From positions 1-19,753 of the forward strand of contig DAOTVZ010000163.1 in assembly GCA_034436045.1 (NCBI GenBank): a DNA stretch of 19,753 bases, written 5' to 3'. The notes beneath the pieces were generated by a model that was not told where the DNA came from, searched no databases, and worked only from the letters and a program-made list of their open reading frames with translations. Of this stretch, positions 8,171-14,430 are shown in pieces; position 1 is the stretch's first letter, and each line of letters opens with the position of its first letter. Both the position numbers and the translations under genes were made by a program. The DNA is from H111-94 sp034436045 (lineage in GTDB: Bacteria > Chloroflexota > Ktedonobacteria > Ktedonobacterales > Ktedonobacteraceae).

Positions 8171-9247
8171 ATGTATGAGGCACCGACGGAAGCGGCAGCG
8201 CAGACGCAGCAGGTGCCCCCGGAGGTCTATCGGCTTGCTATCGCGTCGAACCTGGGGCCACTACAGCATATATACTACGGGCGACGAGCGACGCTATGGT
8301 ATCGCGCGACAGGGATTATCTGTCTCCTGGTGGGGGCGCTGCTCACCGCGCTCTTCTCCGATATCTCCGCCACGCTTTTTGTGGGCTGGTCGCTGGGTCA
8401 ATCCATCTTTGTGCTGGTGCTGGGACTAGCCTGGATCAGTATTGGCATCTGGCTCATGATCACCTCATTTCTCAAGAGGCGACGCATCATTTTTGTCTAT
8501 GTACATGGACTGATCGTGCAGCAGCGTGGAGTAGAAGCGCTGCGTTGGGAGCATATCACGAGGCTGTGGAAGAAGGTGCAGGTACAGGATACCCAGAGCA
8601 ACGAGTCGGCGCACTATACCTATACTGTGCAGCGCGCGGATGGAACCCGTTTTGTCTTTGGGAACGATATACCTGCTGTGGAGGTGTTGGGGCAGCAGTT
8701 AGAGGAGCAGGTAGTGCGCCACCTGTTGCCGCTGGCGCTGACCTCGTTTCAAACTGGGGCCGCTATCTCCTTCGGCTCTTTGACGGTCAATCGGCAAGGC
8801 ATTGAGACACGCAGGCAGACGCTGACGTGGCCACAGGTGAAGCACGTGTACATCGACGATGTGACGACACATTTCTATAAAAAAGGTGAGACGGCCCCGG
8901 CCATCACGCTGGCCAGTGCGCGCATTGCTAACCTGGCGGTTCTCAAGGGCCTGCTTGACTATGTGCGTCTGTCGCGTGCCAGTGCGCCGGAGGCGGCTAT
9001 CGAACGCATGTATCTACTTTTTCAGGCCGGTCTGCCGCTCAAATTTGGTGTGCTTGGCATCAGCAGCGTCGGCGTGACGGTGCGTGACGAGATTCGTTTG
9101 CCCTGGACTAGCATTGCCAGTATCGCATTGGAAGGCAATGAAGTGGTGATCGAGGGCAAGGACGGTGTCCACCTGCAAAGCATCCCCCTGGAAATGATCG
9201 GCGACATCAGCGGCCTGAAGGCTCTGCTGAGCGCGCTGGCCGATTGA
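8171..9247 (+). CDS. Membrane protein with three PH-like modules (possibly DUF6585)
   Basis: A 358-residue protein from ATG 8171 (AGAAAGG about 10 nt upstream). An in-frame ATG at 8111 lies inside the palindromic repeat and is not preferred. Two membrane helices are near residues 45-65 (ATGIICLLVGALLTALF) and 80-103 (SIFVLVLGLAWISIGIWLMI), followed by the basic patch KRRR. The remainder is soluble and repeats one layout three times: FVYVHGLIV...ALRWEHI, LTVNRQGIE...LTWPQV and VGVTVRDE...LPWTSI. Each is a beta-hairpin ending in a Trp and a hydrophobic residue, as in bacterial PH-like domains. I associate this architecture with DUF6585-type proteins of Ktedonobacteria, but only from memory. The role is unknown; membrane-surface sensing or scaffolding is a guess. 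Confidence 0.7.
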   Translation: MYEAPTEAAAQTQQVPPEVYRLAIASNLGPLQHIYYGRRATLWYRATGIICLLVGALLTALFSDISATLFVGWSLGQSIFVLVLGLAWISIGIWLMITSFLKRRRIIFVYVHGLIVQQRGVEALRWEHITRLWKKVQVQDTQSNESAHYTYTVQRADGTRFVFGNDIPAVEVLGQQLEEQVVRHLLPLALTSFQTGAAISFGSLTVNRQGIETRRQTLTWPQVKHVYIDDVTTHFYKKGETAPAITLASARIANLAVLKGLLDYVRLSRASAPEAAIERMYLLFQAGLPLKFGVLGISSVGVTVRDEIRLPWTSIASIALEGNEVVIEGKDGVHLQSIPLEMIGDISGLKALLSALAD

Positions 9248-9267
9248 GCCGCGTTTGAGTAGCAGCA

Positions 9268-9307
9268 TGGCATATACGCGGTGGCACGTCACCTATCGCA
9301 TATGCCA
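9268..9307. terminator. Long hairpin between convergent genes
   Basis: TGGCATAT (9268-9275) pairs with ATATGCCA (9300-9307). Inside it GGTG (9280-9283) pairs with CACC (9290-9293), leaving an asymmetric internal loop. It lies in the gap between the plus-strand membrane protein gene and the minus-strand GH57 gene, where a bidirectional terminator is expected. No strong T-run follows on either strand, so it may be a processing or Rho-associated end instead. Confidence 0.4.
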
Positions 9308-9428
9308 CGTACATCGGGTACACGAACGACTGTTCCGCATGGTTAAACGAACACGTATCCTCGCGTGGCAACGGGGAGCAGGCTAGCAGGAAATTTACCG
9401 CTGCCTGTGTAGCCAGGACAGCCAACTT

Positions 9429-10901
9429 TTAGCAAGTTTCAGGAAGCAGGCCGGGGCGCACGACGGGCAACTGGCGGTAGAGGTCTGCTCCACTATAGGG
9501 TGTGCGCCAGCTTTTCGCTTGAGCCAGGTCGCGGACAAACTCGCGCTGGAGATCGATGCCCAGCGCCTGCCATGTCAGGCTGATGGCGCGACGTGCGAAG
9601 GCGATGTTGTTGCGTGGCTCAATGCGATCCAGGTCTTCAAAGAAGAAGCCACAACTGGTAAAGCTGTACTGGTGATAATATTGGGCTTCCAGCAGGAGCA
9701 GAGTGCGCCGTTCGAGCGTGGGATCGCTGGGAGGGCCTGCATGCAGGCCGTGACGTGCCCAGAAGCTTTCTGCCGACTCCCAACCGTTGCGCAGCATCAG
9801 GTAGTCGTCACGCGCCGCCCAGGGGTCGCTGAGCGTCTCACCGGCGTACTGCTCAAAAAGCGCGTCGCCGCGTGTGGCCAGTTGTGTCAGAGCGTGGCGC
9901 AGCGCGGGTTTCCAACTGCAACTGCCCTCGGTACACTCGCAGCCATCACCCCAGCGCGCCACGCCATGCCCGCAACTCCATGCGCTGGGAGTGTGGACGC
10001 GCACGGTTTTCCTGGCCGGATGTTGTTGCAGGTAGCGTCCCAACGTGCAGATTTCAAAGCCGTTGGCCGGGGCGCTATGTCGCATTAAATGGGTCAGAAA
10101 CTTATCGCGCCAGGGTTTGTGATGGCCGTAGAGTTCGCCATCAGTGGCCACAATAATCAGTTGTGGTTCGCCAAGTATGTGTTTCTTCTCAACCACGTGC
10201 ATGCGCAGGTAGTGGGCCGCGAAGTCTTCCGCATTATTGGTGGTGTTCCAGTCAAAGGAGACGCCGCCGGAGAGCGGAGCATTGTAGAAGAAGACGGTAA
10301 TGCTGCGTCCGTTGTGCAGCGATACCAGGTATGGTTCCGTCGGGTCAATTGCTTCGGCGGCCTGCCAGGGCGCGAGAACGGTATAGGTCACGCCGCATTG
10401 CGCCATGATGTCCAGTGTTTCAATGTCAATCGCTGTCTCGGCCAGCCACATGCCCTGCGCTTCGTGCCCGTAGCGGTGGCGAAAATCCTGGAGACCCCAG
10501 AGAATCTGCGTGCGTTTATCGCGCGCCGTTGCCAGGGGCAGGATCGTATGGTTGTATGCCTGAGCGAGCGCGTTGCCAACGCCATAGCGCTGCCAGTGGG
10601 CCTGGTCGGCGGCAATGATACGCTGATAGACGTTTGGGTGGGCCTGTTCCAGCCACTCGGCCAGCGTTGGTCCCAGGTCGAAGCTGAGCGCGTCAAAATT
10701 GCCCGCCTCGGCATTGGGTCGATAGCATTCAGCCGTGATCTTCTCATTAAAGTTGGCGAAAGGGGTAGCGCCGGGTTCGTGTGGAATCTGCCCACTGAAA
10801 GGGTCTTCGCGTGGCGGTTGATAGAAATGTCCATGCAGACAGAGGTACATAGGGCCAACAGGGTTGGATAAGACATCGTGTGAAATTTCTGGCTCAATCA
10901 T
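9429..10901 (-). CDS. Glycoside hydrolase family 57 protein
   Basis: A 490-residue GH57-type enzyme of the group often annotated as alpha-amylase/alpha-mannosidase or DUF3536-like. Landmarks are HGHFYQPP (residues 23-30, the first conserved GH57 region), EKITAECYRPN, GMWLAETAID with the likely nucleophile Glu155, and IVATDGELYGHH with the likely acid Asp254. Both catalytic positions are intact. A Cys/His-rich stretch (WSCGHGVARWGDGCECTEGSC) follows around residues 317-338 and could bind metal or form disulfides. No signal peptide, so probably cytoplasmic; GH57 enzymes typically act on alpha-glucans such as glycogen. The start at 10901 has an AGGA-type ribosome site about 8 nt upstream; Met18 is an alternative. 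It is a single-gene unit, convergent with the preceding gene. Confidence 0.88.
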   Translation of the reverse strand: MIEPEISHDVLSNPVGPMYLCLHGHFYQPPREDPFSGQIPHEPGATPFANFNEKITAECYRPNAEAGNFDALSFDLGPTLAEWLEQAHPNVYQRIIAADQAHWQRYGVGNALAQAYNHTILPLATARDKRTQILWGLQDFRHRYGHEAQGMWLAETAIDIETLDIMAQCGVTYTVLAPWQAAEAIDPTEPYLVSLHNGRSITVFFYNAPLSGGVSFDWNTTNNAEDFAAHYLRMHVVEKKHILGEPQLIIVATDGELYGHHKPWRDKFLTHLMRHSAPANGFEICTLGRYLQQHPARKTVRVHTPSAWSCGHGVARWGDGCECTEGSCSWKPALRHALTQLATRGDALFEQYAGETLSDPWAARDDYLMLRNGWESAESFWARHGLHAGPPSDPTLERRTLLLLEAQYYHQYSFTSCGFFFEDLDRIEPRNNIAFARRAISLTWQALGIDLQREFVRDLAQAKSWRTPYSGADLYRQLPVVRPGLLPETC

Positions 10902-11337
10902 CTAATCATCCTCGCCGGTATACAGTAGAATCAGCACTGTTTCTACCTGGTCGAAGCTCTTCCTTTTTCAGCATAGCTCGTCATTAAGCTACAGAAATGA
11001 TAGCCCCCATCTCACGAGGAAGCGAAAGGTACAGGGACATTTCCTGGTAGTTGTACTTATTATAACGCATAATTAGATCAATTTATAGGGGTACTACAGC
11101 TTATATATCTCTGCTACGTGGCAAGGCTGGGAAGGGATGCTGCACTATGGTGGACATGAGAACAAATCGTCTCCATCAAAGCTACCGCACAAGCGCCCTC
11201 GACCAAGCGCCGCTCGATATCAAGGGACTGGAATTTGCCCGCTGGCTGGTCAAGACGGGACGACTAACAGAGCAAATTCGGAATGACACATAAGGGGATT
11301 GTATGGACGAGCCTGCAATGGAGGCCTGGTGTCCACA
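10902..11337. other. Mostly non-coding gap upstream of the GH57 gene
   Basis: The part next to the GH57 start should hold its promoter, but I find no good -35/-10 pair; an ATTATA near 11059-11064 reads as TATAAT on the minus strand without a matching -35. The only coding candidate is the small plus-strand frame at 11147-11293. Confidence 0.4.
11147..11293 (+). CDS. Possible small protein of 48 residues
   Basis: An ATG at 11147 opens 48 codons to a TAA at 11291-11293, preceded by GGAAGGGA about 9 nt upstream. The product reads MVDMRTNRLHQSY..., then LDIKGLEFARWLVKTGRL and ends IRNDT. The second half has the hydrophobic/basic spacing of an amphipathic helix, and the composition looks like real protein rather than random translation. 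It lies alone between the GH57 promoter region and the 38-bp inverted repeat. I recognise no family, and its reality depends on conservation in related genomes. Confidence 0.35.
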   Translation: MVDMRTNRLHQSYRTSALDQAPLDIKGLEFARWLVKTGRLTEQIRNDT

Positions 11338-11421
11338 AGGGGTATCACTCCATGTATACGTGTTCCGCCGCATGCAAACTACCGCATGCGGCGGAACACG
11401 TATACATGGAGTGATACCCCT
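11338..11421. repeat. Perfect 38-bp inverted repeat with 8-nt loop
   Basis: The left arm 11338-11375 (AGGGGTATCACTCC...GCCGCATGC) is the exact reverse complement of the right arm 11384-11421 (GCATGCGGCGG...GTGATACCCCT), with loop AAACTACC at 11376-11383. Each arm also contains the 6-bp palindromes GTATAC and GCATGC. It sits 17 nt beyond the stop of the HNH gene. No T-run follows on either strand and no target-site duplication is evident. Confidence 0.95.
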
Positions 11422-11438
11422 AGATATCAAGACGTATA

Positions 11439-11984
11439 TCAGGCGCTTATACCGGAAGAATGGCCGCTCTGAGCGCTGAGCAAAAATTCCTCGTAGGCTT
11501 CGCGTAGCTTGGGGTAGCGCAGCAGGAAGAAGCTGGCATACTCCTGCGAGAGCGGGCGCGGCTGACGCAGCAGATGCATATTGGCCTCTTTCAGCAGGCG
11601 GTTGCCCTTTTTGCCGTTGCAGGCTTTGCACGAGGCGACCAGATTCTCCCACGTACTCTGTCCGCCACGCGAGCGCGGAATGATGTGGTCGAGTGTCAGG
11701 TCGCGGGTGCGTTTGCCGCAGTACTGGCAGGTTTCTTCGTCGCGCAGCAGGATATTTGAGCGTGTCGGCTGCAAGGCCACGCGCGGGACGCGCACGTTGG
11801 CAAGCAGTTGCACGATCACCGGGCGCTCCACCTCAAGGCGGCGCGAGCGGATGTTCTCTTCGATCAACTGACGCACGTTCTCATCGACGAAGGTCACTTT
11901 GTTTTTGGAGAGCAGCACGATGAGACGGCGCTCTGGAATTACCGAGAGAGGCTGAAATGAGGAGTTCAAGACAAGAACAGCCAT
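11439..11984 (-). CDS. HNH endonuclease family protein
   Basis: A 181-residue protein when started at ATG 11984, which has GGAAGGGAAG a few nt upstream and gives the usual family N-terminus MAVLVLNSSFQPLSVIPERR. A longer in-frame start at 12083 adds a Ser-rich, unconserved stretch and is rejected. The N-terminal domain is followed by the HNH site: CQYCG, then LTLDHIIPRSRGG (His/Asp of the ββα-metal core) and CKACNGKKGNR, so the structural zinc ligands (two CxxC) and the catalytic His are all present. Such stand-alone HNH proteins are widespread in Chloroflexota, cyanobacteria and actinobacteria; they should cut DNA in a metal-dependent way, but their cell role is not known. The gene follows tRNA-Pro on the same strand after 367 nt, and a long perfect hairpin lies just past its stop. 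Confidence 0.9.
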   Translation of the reverse strand: MAVLVLNSSFQPLSVIPERRLIVLLSKNKVTFVDENVRQLIEENIRSRRLEVERPVIVQLLANVRVPRVALQPTRSNILLRDEETCQYCGKRTRDLTLDHIIPRSRGGQSTWENLVASCKACNGKKGNRLLKEANMHLLRQPRPLSQEYASFFLLRYPKLREAYEEFLLSAQSGHSSGISA

Positions 11985-12351
11985 GAATAACTTCCCTTCC
12001 TCTCTGTCAGAGCCAACAACAGGTGCAGACAGCGAGGAAGAAGAGGACAGCACGCAGCGTGCCATCTCAGCTTCTATCGCCACCTGCGGTGACTGAACAG
12101 ATTAGCGTCTTTCCAATAGAAGCGAGAGTATCGAGCATGTCTTGCATGTCCAGGAGAAGCAGGCGCAACAGAGCCTCCTCCACTCGTACATAGGGGGCTG
12201 GTATATGGAAGTGTGCCTATGAAGAATGGAGGCACCAGCAGGCAACGTTCAGAGTTCATTGTCTGTTGGTGACGCCTCTGCATTTCCGATAACTCCTCTT
12301 GAAAATTTCCCTGTGGATGAAACTGACACGCCTGGGAATGATGTGCCATCC
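11985..12351. other. Gap between tRNA-Pro and the HNH gene
   Basis: Contains the ribosome site of the HNH gene near 11990-12003 (minus strand). A minus-strand frame of about 69 codons with a GAGGAG-type site runs through it (ending at 12074), but its product looks unlike a conserved protein. I find no clear terminator for the tRNA gene. Confidence 0.4.
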
Positions 12352-12428
12352 TGGTCGGGGTGAGAGGACTTGAACCTCCGACCTCAGCGTCCCGAACGCT
12401 GCGCGCTAGCCGACTGCGCCACACCCCG
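12352..12428 (-). tRNA. tRNA-Pro (anticodon CGG)
   Basis: Read on the minus strand, a 77-nt cloverleaf with acceptor CGGGGTG / CACCCCG, D stem GCGC/GCGC, anticodon stem CAGCG / CGCTG with loop TTCGGGA, T stem GGAGG / CCTCT with loop TTCAAGT, discriminator A and an encoded CCA at 12352-12354. The anticodon CGG is at 12392-12394 and reads CCG proline codons. The C1-G72 end pair is typical of bacterial tRNA-Pro. Its promoter is at 12538-12567. Confidence 0.97.
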
Positions 12429-12537
12429 AAGTGACAACCATGCAAGTAACTCGACGCTCAAACGACGACCTACATGTGACGATTGACCATCTGCAAGCTA
12501 TGTTCTGCTTTCAAAAGCATCTAACCTGCTCACCCGT

Positions 12538-12567
12538 AGTATAGCATACCTCTTTGTGATTTGACAA
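12538..12567 (-). promoter_or_regulatory. Predicted promoter of tRNA-Pro
   Basis: On the minus strand, TTGTCA (12567-12562), an 18-nt spacer, then TATACT (12543-12538) preceded by TGC, an extended -10. Transcription would start near 12531, about 100 nt before the mature tRNA. Confidence 0.6.
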
Positions 12568-12599
12568 GAGCCAGTTTCCCGGTATTATTAGGTCTCTCG

Positions 12600-12631
12600 G
12601 TGTAGGGGCGTCATTCATGACGCCCCTACAC
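12600..12631. repeat. GTAGGGGCGT palindromic repeat, full symmetrical copy
   Basis: 15-nt arms GTGTAGGGGCGTCAT / ATGACGCCCCTACAC, perfect, around a TC centre. It lies between the divergent promoters of tRNA-Pro and pheS, where a hairpin could insulate the two transcripts. It shows the complete form of the element: GTAGGGGC heads on both strands. Confidence 0.85.
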
Positions 12632-12673
12632 TCATTTCCCCTGCAAGGATAGAGAGCCGTATTATTTTGTCTC

Positions 12674-12702
12674 TTGCGGTACTTTATCAGCCATGCTATA
12701 CT
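12674..12702 (+). promoter_or_regulatory. Predicted promoter of the pheST operon
   Basis: TTGCGG (12674-12679), a 17-nt spacer, then TATACT (12697-12702) preceded by TGC. The 10-mer ATGCTATACT is identical to that of the divergent tRNA-Pro promoter. It predicts a leader of about 600 nt before pheS. Confidence 0.65.
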
Positions 12703-12739
12703 GTATGCAACAAAAAAAGTGATATTGACCGATTGTTCA

Positions 12740-12980
12740 AAAGCAATGAAGGGGAGAGTACGTGGGGCAGGCAGGCTTCAGGGAGAGACGGTCGCCGACT
12801 GCAAGCCGCCTCGCCGAGCGCTCCACCGAAGTTCACCCCAGAGCTGGCTGCTGAATATGTAACTCGTAGGCAGCCCCGGTAGTCCCCGTTACAGGACAAC
12901 ATAAGCGGAATATTGCACTATTTTGTGGCTATATTCAATAAGGGTGGTACCACGGAGTTGACCGATACCTTCGTCCCTGC
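12740..12980 (+). promoter_or_regulatory. T-box leader (tRNA-Phe-sensing) of pheST
   Basis: The T-box core AAGGGTGGTACCACGG is at 12940-12955. Stem I can be drawn: lower helix GGGG (12751-12754) / CCCC (12836-12839), AGTA loop motif (12757-12760), upper helix GTGGGGC (12762-12768) / GCTCCAC (12820-12826). Opposite AGTA lies TTC (12832-12834) followed by A, i.e. a UUC phenylalanine specifier. The antiterminator helix is TTGTGG (12923-12928) with CCACGG (12950-12955). Its UGGU bulge fits the A73-CCA end of tRNA-Phe. The competing stem pairs AGGG (12941-12944) + ACGGAG (12952-12957) with CTTCGT (12969-12974) + CCCT (12975-12978). Uncharged tRNA-Phe should favour the antiterminator and raise pheST expression, as known for T-boxes. 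Confidence 0.93.
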
Positions 12981-13038
12981 ACCTGTTGCGTGCTTAACGC
13001 TGCGCGATGGGGAAGGCGCGAATGTGATCGGTTTTTTT
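12961..13038 (+). terminator. Displaced T7 terminator candidate in the pheST leader
   Basis: A run of seven T is at 13032-13038, directly after ATCGGT (13027-13032). ATCGGT is complementary to ACCGAT (12961-12966), which lies in the loop of the canonical T-box stem. CCTTC..CCC (12968-12977) can also pair with GGGGAAGG (13009-13016). The classical T-box stem ends at 12978 and is followed by GCACCTGTTG, not by U residues, so the real stop point may be here. Confidence 0.45.
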
Positions 13039-13042
13039 GATT

Positions 13043-13064
13043 CGTAGGGGCGTGATGAATCACG
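13043..13064 (+). repeat. GTAGGGGCGT palindromic repeat in the pheS leader
   Basis: CGTAGGGGCGTGATGAATCACG, right after the T7 run. The palindromic part CGTGAT/ATCACG is intact, but the second CGCCC arm is lost where the 70-bp tandem unit begins. Confidence 0.75.
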
Positions 13065-13219
13065 CTCATCGACAACGGCAATCGCGTAGGGGCGTCATTC
13101 ATGACGGCCTGTGAGCGGAGAGACGGTCGAGCGTGATGTGATGGATGAGGCTCATCGACAACGGCAATCGCGTAGGGGCGTCATTCATGACGCCCTGTGA
13201 GCGGAGAGACGGTCGAGCG
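13064..13219 (+). repeat. Tandem duplication of a 70-bp unit in the pheS leader
   Basis: Unit 1 (13064-13133) and unit 2 (13150-13219) both run from GCTCATCGACAACGGC to GACGGTCGAGCG and differ at a single base (ACGGCC versus ACGCCC). They are separated by 16 nt. Each holds one GTAGGGGCGTCATTCATGAC palindromic element. The duplication lies in the 5' leader of pheS, downstream of the T-box; the near identity suggests a recent event. Confidence 0.9.
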
Positions 13220-13244
13220 GGGCGTGATGAATCACGCCCCTACG
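13219..13244. repeat. GTAGGGGCGT palindromic repeat adjoining unit 2
   Basis: GGGGCGTGAT / ATCACGCCCC, perfect 10-bp arms around GA, followed by TACGGG. A further half-copy, TTACGCCCCTACGGG, is at 13286-13300 and runs directly into the pheS ribosome binding site (GGAGGTG from 13301). Confidence 0.8.
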
Positions 13245-13315
13245 GGATGATACCATTGCTGGTTTCGGGTGGAAAAATTCATAATTACGCCCCTACGGGC
13301 GGAGGTGCAGCAATT

Positions 13316-14362
13316 ATGATTGGACAACTTGAAGATGTACTGGGTCAGCTTGATTCCCTGCTGGCGCGGGCCATTGCCGAACTGGAACAGATCACCACGA
13401 CGGCGGCCCTGGATGAGTGGGATGTGCGCTACCTGGGGCGCAATCGCGGCGAAATGAAGAATATCTCGGCCCTGATGCCCAGGTTGACAAAGGAAGAGCG
13501 GCCCATCGTTGGCGCGAAGATGAATGCGGTCAAGAGTGAACTGGAGCAGCGCTTGGCCGCCAAACGCGAGAGCTTGCGTCAGCGCGAACTACTGCAAACG
13601 CTAGAGAGCGAGCGCATCGACGTTACGCTGTCGGGACGCGCTCAGCCAATGGGTCATATGCACCCTATCTCGCGCACCATGTTGGAGATCGCGCAGATTT
13701 TTGTGCGCATGGGTTTCCAGATTGTGCAGGGCAGAGAGGTGGAAACTGACTACTACAACTTCCAGGCCCTGAACATTCCAGCGGATCACCCGGCGCGCGA
13801 TATGCAGGATACCCTCTGGGTTGTTCCAGGCGAAATCTTGCTGCGCACACAGACTTCGCCCATGCAGATTCACGTAATGGAGCATCACAGGCCGCCGGTG
13901 CGTGTGATTGTGCCCGGCAAGGTCTTCCGCTACGAGGCCGTTGATGCCTCACACGAGGCCATGTTCCACCAGGTCGAGGGCCTGCTGGTCGATGAATACT
14001 GCACGATGGCCGATCTCAAGGGGTGCCTGCAACGCTTCGCGCAGGAGATGTTCGGTGAGGGCCGCCGCGTGCGCTTCCGAGGCAGCTACTTCCCGTTCAC
14101 CGAACCGAGCGCCGAGGTGGATATCGATTGTCCATTCTGTGGCGGCAAGGGTTGTCGCACCTGCAAATATACCGGCTGGGTAGAGGTTCTCGGCTCTGGT
14201 ATGGTAGACCCGCGTGTGTTGCGCCAGGTTGGCTATGACCCGGCGAAATATCGCGGTTTCGCTTTCGGCATCGGTGTAGAACGTATTGCGATGTTGAAAT
14301 ATGACGTCAATGAAATCCGTCTCTTCTCCGGCAATGATCTGCGTTTCCTGCGTCAATTCTAA
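13316..14362 (+). CDS. pheS: Phenylalanine-tRNA ligase alpha subunit
   Basis: A 348-residue catalytic subunit of the (alpha-beta)2 enzyme that charges tRNA-Phe. The start at ATG 13316 has the strong site GGAGGTG 8 nt upstream and gives a normal alpha-subunit N-terminus. The frame is open back to 13145, but that part only translates the repeats. An N-terminal coiled coil (about 5-90) for tRNA contact is followed by the class II aminoacyl-tRNA synthetase core: DHPARDMQDT, RVIVPGKVFRYEAVDASHE (motif 2), FTEPSAEVD, a CxxCxxxxCxxC zinc site (Cys272, 275, 280, 283) and motif 3 GFAFGIGVERIAML (314-327). It is controlled by the T-box upstream and is followed by pheT after 68 nt. Confidence 0.97.
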   Translation: MIGQLEDVLGQLDSLLARAIAELEQITTTAALDEWDVRYLGRNRGEMKNISALMPRLTKEERPIVGAKMNAVKSELEQRLAAKRESLRQRELLQTLESERIDVTLSGRAQPMGHMHPISRTMLEIAQIFVRMGFQIVQGREVETDYYNFQALNIPADHPARDMQDTLWVVPGEILLRTQTSPMQIHVMEHHRPPVRVIVPGKVFRYEAVDASHEAMFHQVEGLLVDEYCTMADLKGCLQRFAQEMFGEGRRVRFRGSYFPFTEPSAEVDIDCPFCGGKGCRTCKYTGWVEVLGSGMVDPRVLRQVGYDPAKYRGFAFGIGVERIAMLKYDVNEIRLFSGNDLRFLRQF

Positions 14363-14382
14363 TATGAAAAATGAATGCACCC

Positions 14383-14412
14383 ATAGGGTGTGATTGATCA
14401 TGCCCTCATAGG
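14383..14412. repeat. Degenerate palindromic repeat between pheS and pheT
   Basis: ATAGGGTGTGATTGATCATGCCCTCATAGGG is a diverged copy of the GTAGGGGCGTGATTNATCACGCCC element. It can still fold partly (TGATTGATCA core). It fills most of the 68-nt gap between the two subunit genes and ends just before the weak pheT ribosome site (GGAAGGA). Confidence 0.6.
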
Positions 14413-14430
14413 GAAGGATGTGATAGATTT

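Noticed and set aside
10089..10871. 260-codon plus-strand frame over the GH57 gene
   Set aside because: Antisense shadow. The minus strand encodes intact GH57 motifs over the same bases.
11338..11421. The 38-bp hairpin as a simple Rho-independent terminator of the HNH gene
   Set aside because: No T-run follows on the minus strand, and the arms are several times longer than needed.
11303..11479. 58-codon plus-strand frame running through the 38-bp inverted repeat and into the 3' end of the HNH gene
   Set aside because: No good ribosome site; its middle is only the hairpin sequence, and its end is antisense to the HNH gene.
11985..12083. N-terminal extension of the HNH protein
   Set aside because: A Ser-rich segment without family similarity. 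The internal ATG at 11984 has a good ribosome site and the expected MAVLVLN start.
12074..12445. Minus-strand frame of 123 codons
   Set aside because: Its first third is the tRNA-Pro gene read as protein (the typical false product AEVGGSSPLTPT). The remaining ~69 codons have a possible ribosome site but a Ser/Pro/Arg-rich product without conserved features.
13043..13244. Possible CRISPR array in the pheS leader
   Set aside because: Repeats are palindromic elements plus one tandem duplication; spacing is irregular, the sequence between units is not spacer-like, and no cas gene is nearby.
13145..13315. N-terminal extension of PheS
   Set aside because: The frame is open, but it translates the palindromic repeats and the tandem unit; the ATG at 13316 has GGAGGTG and gives the standard PheS N-terminus.
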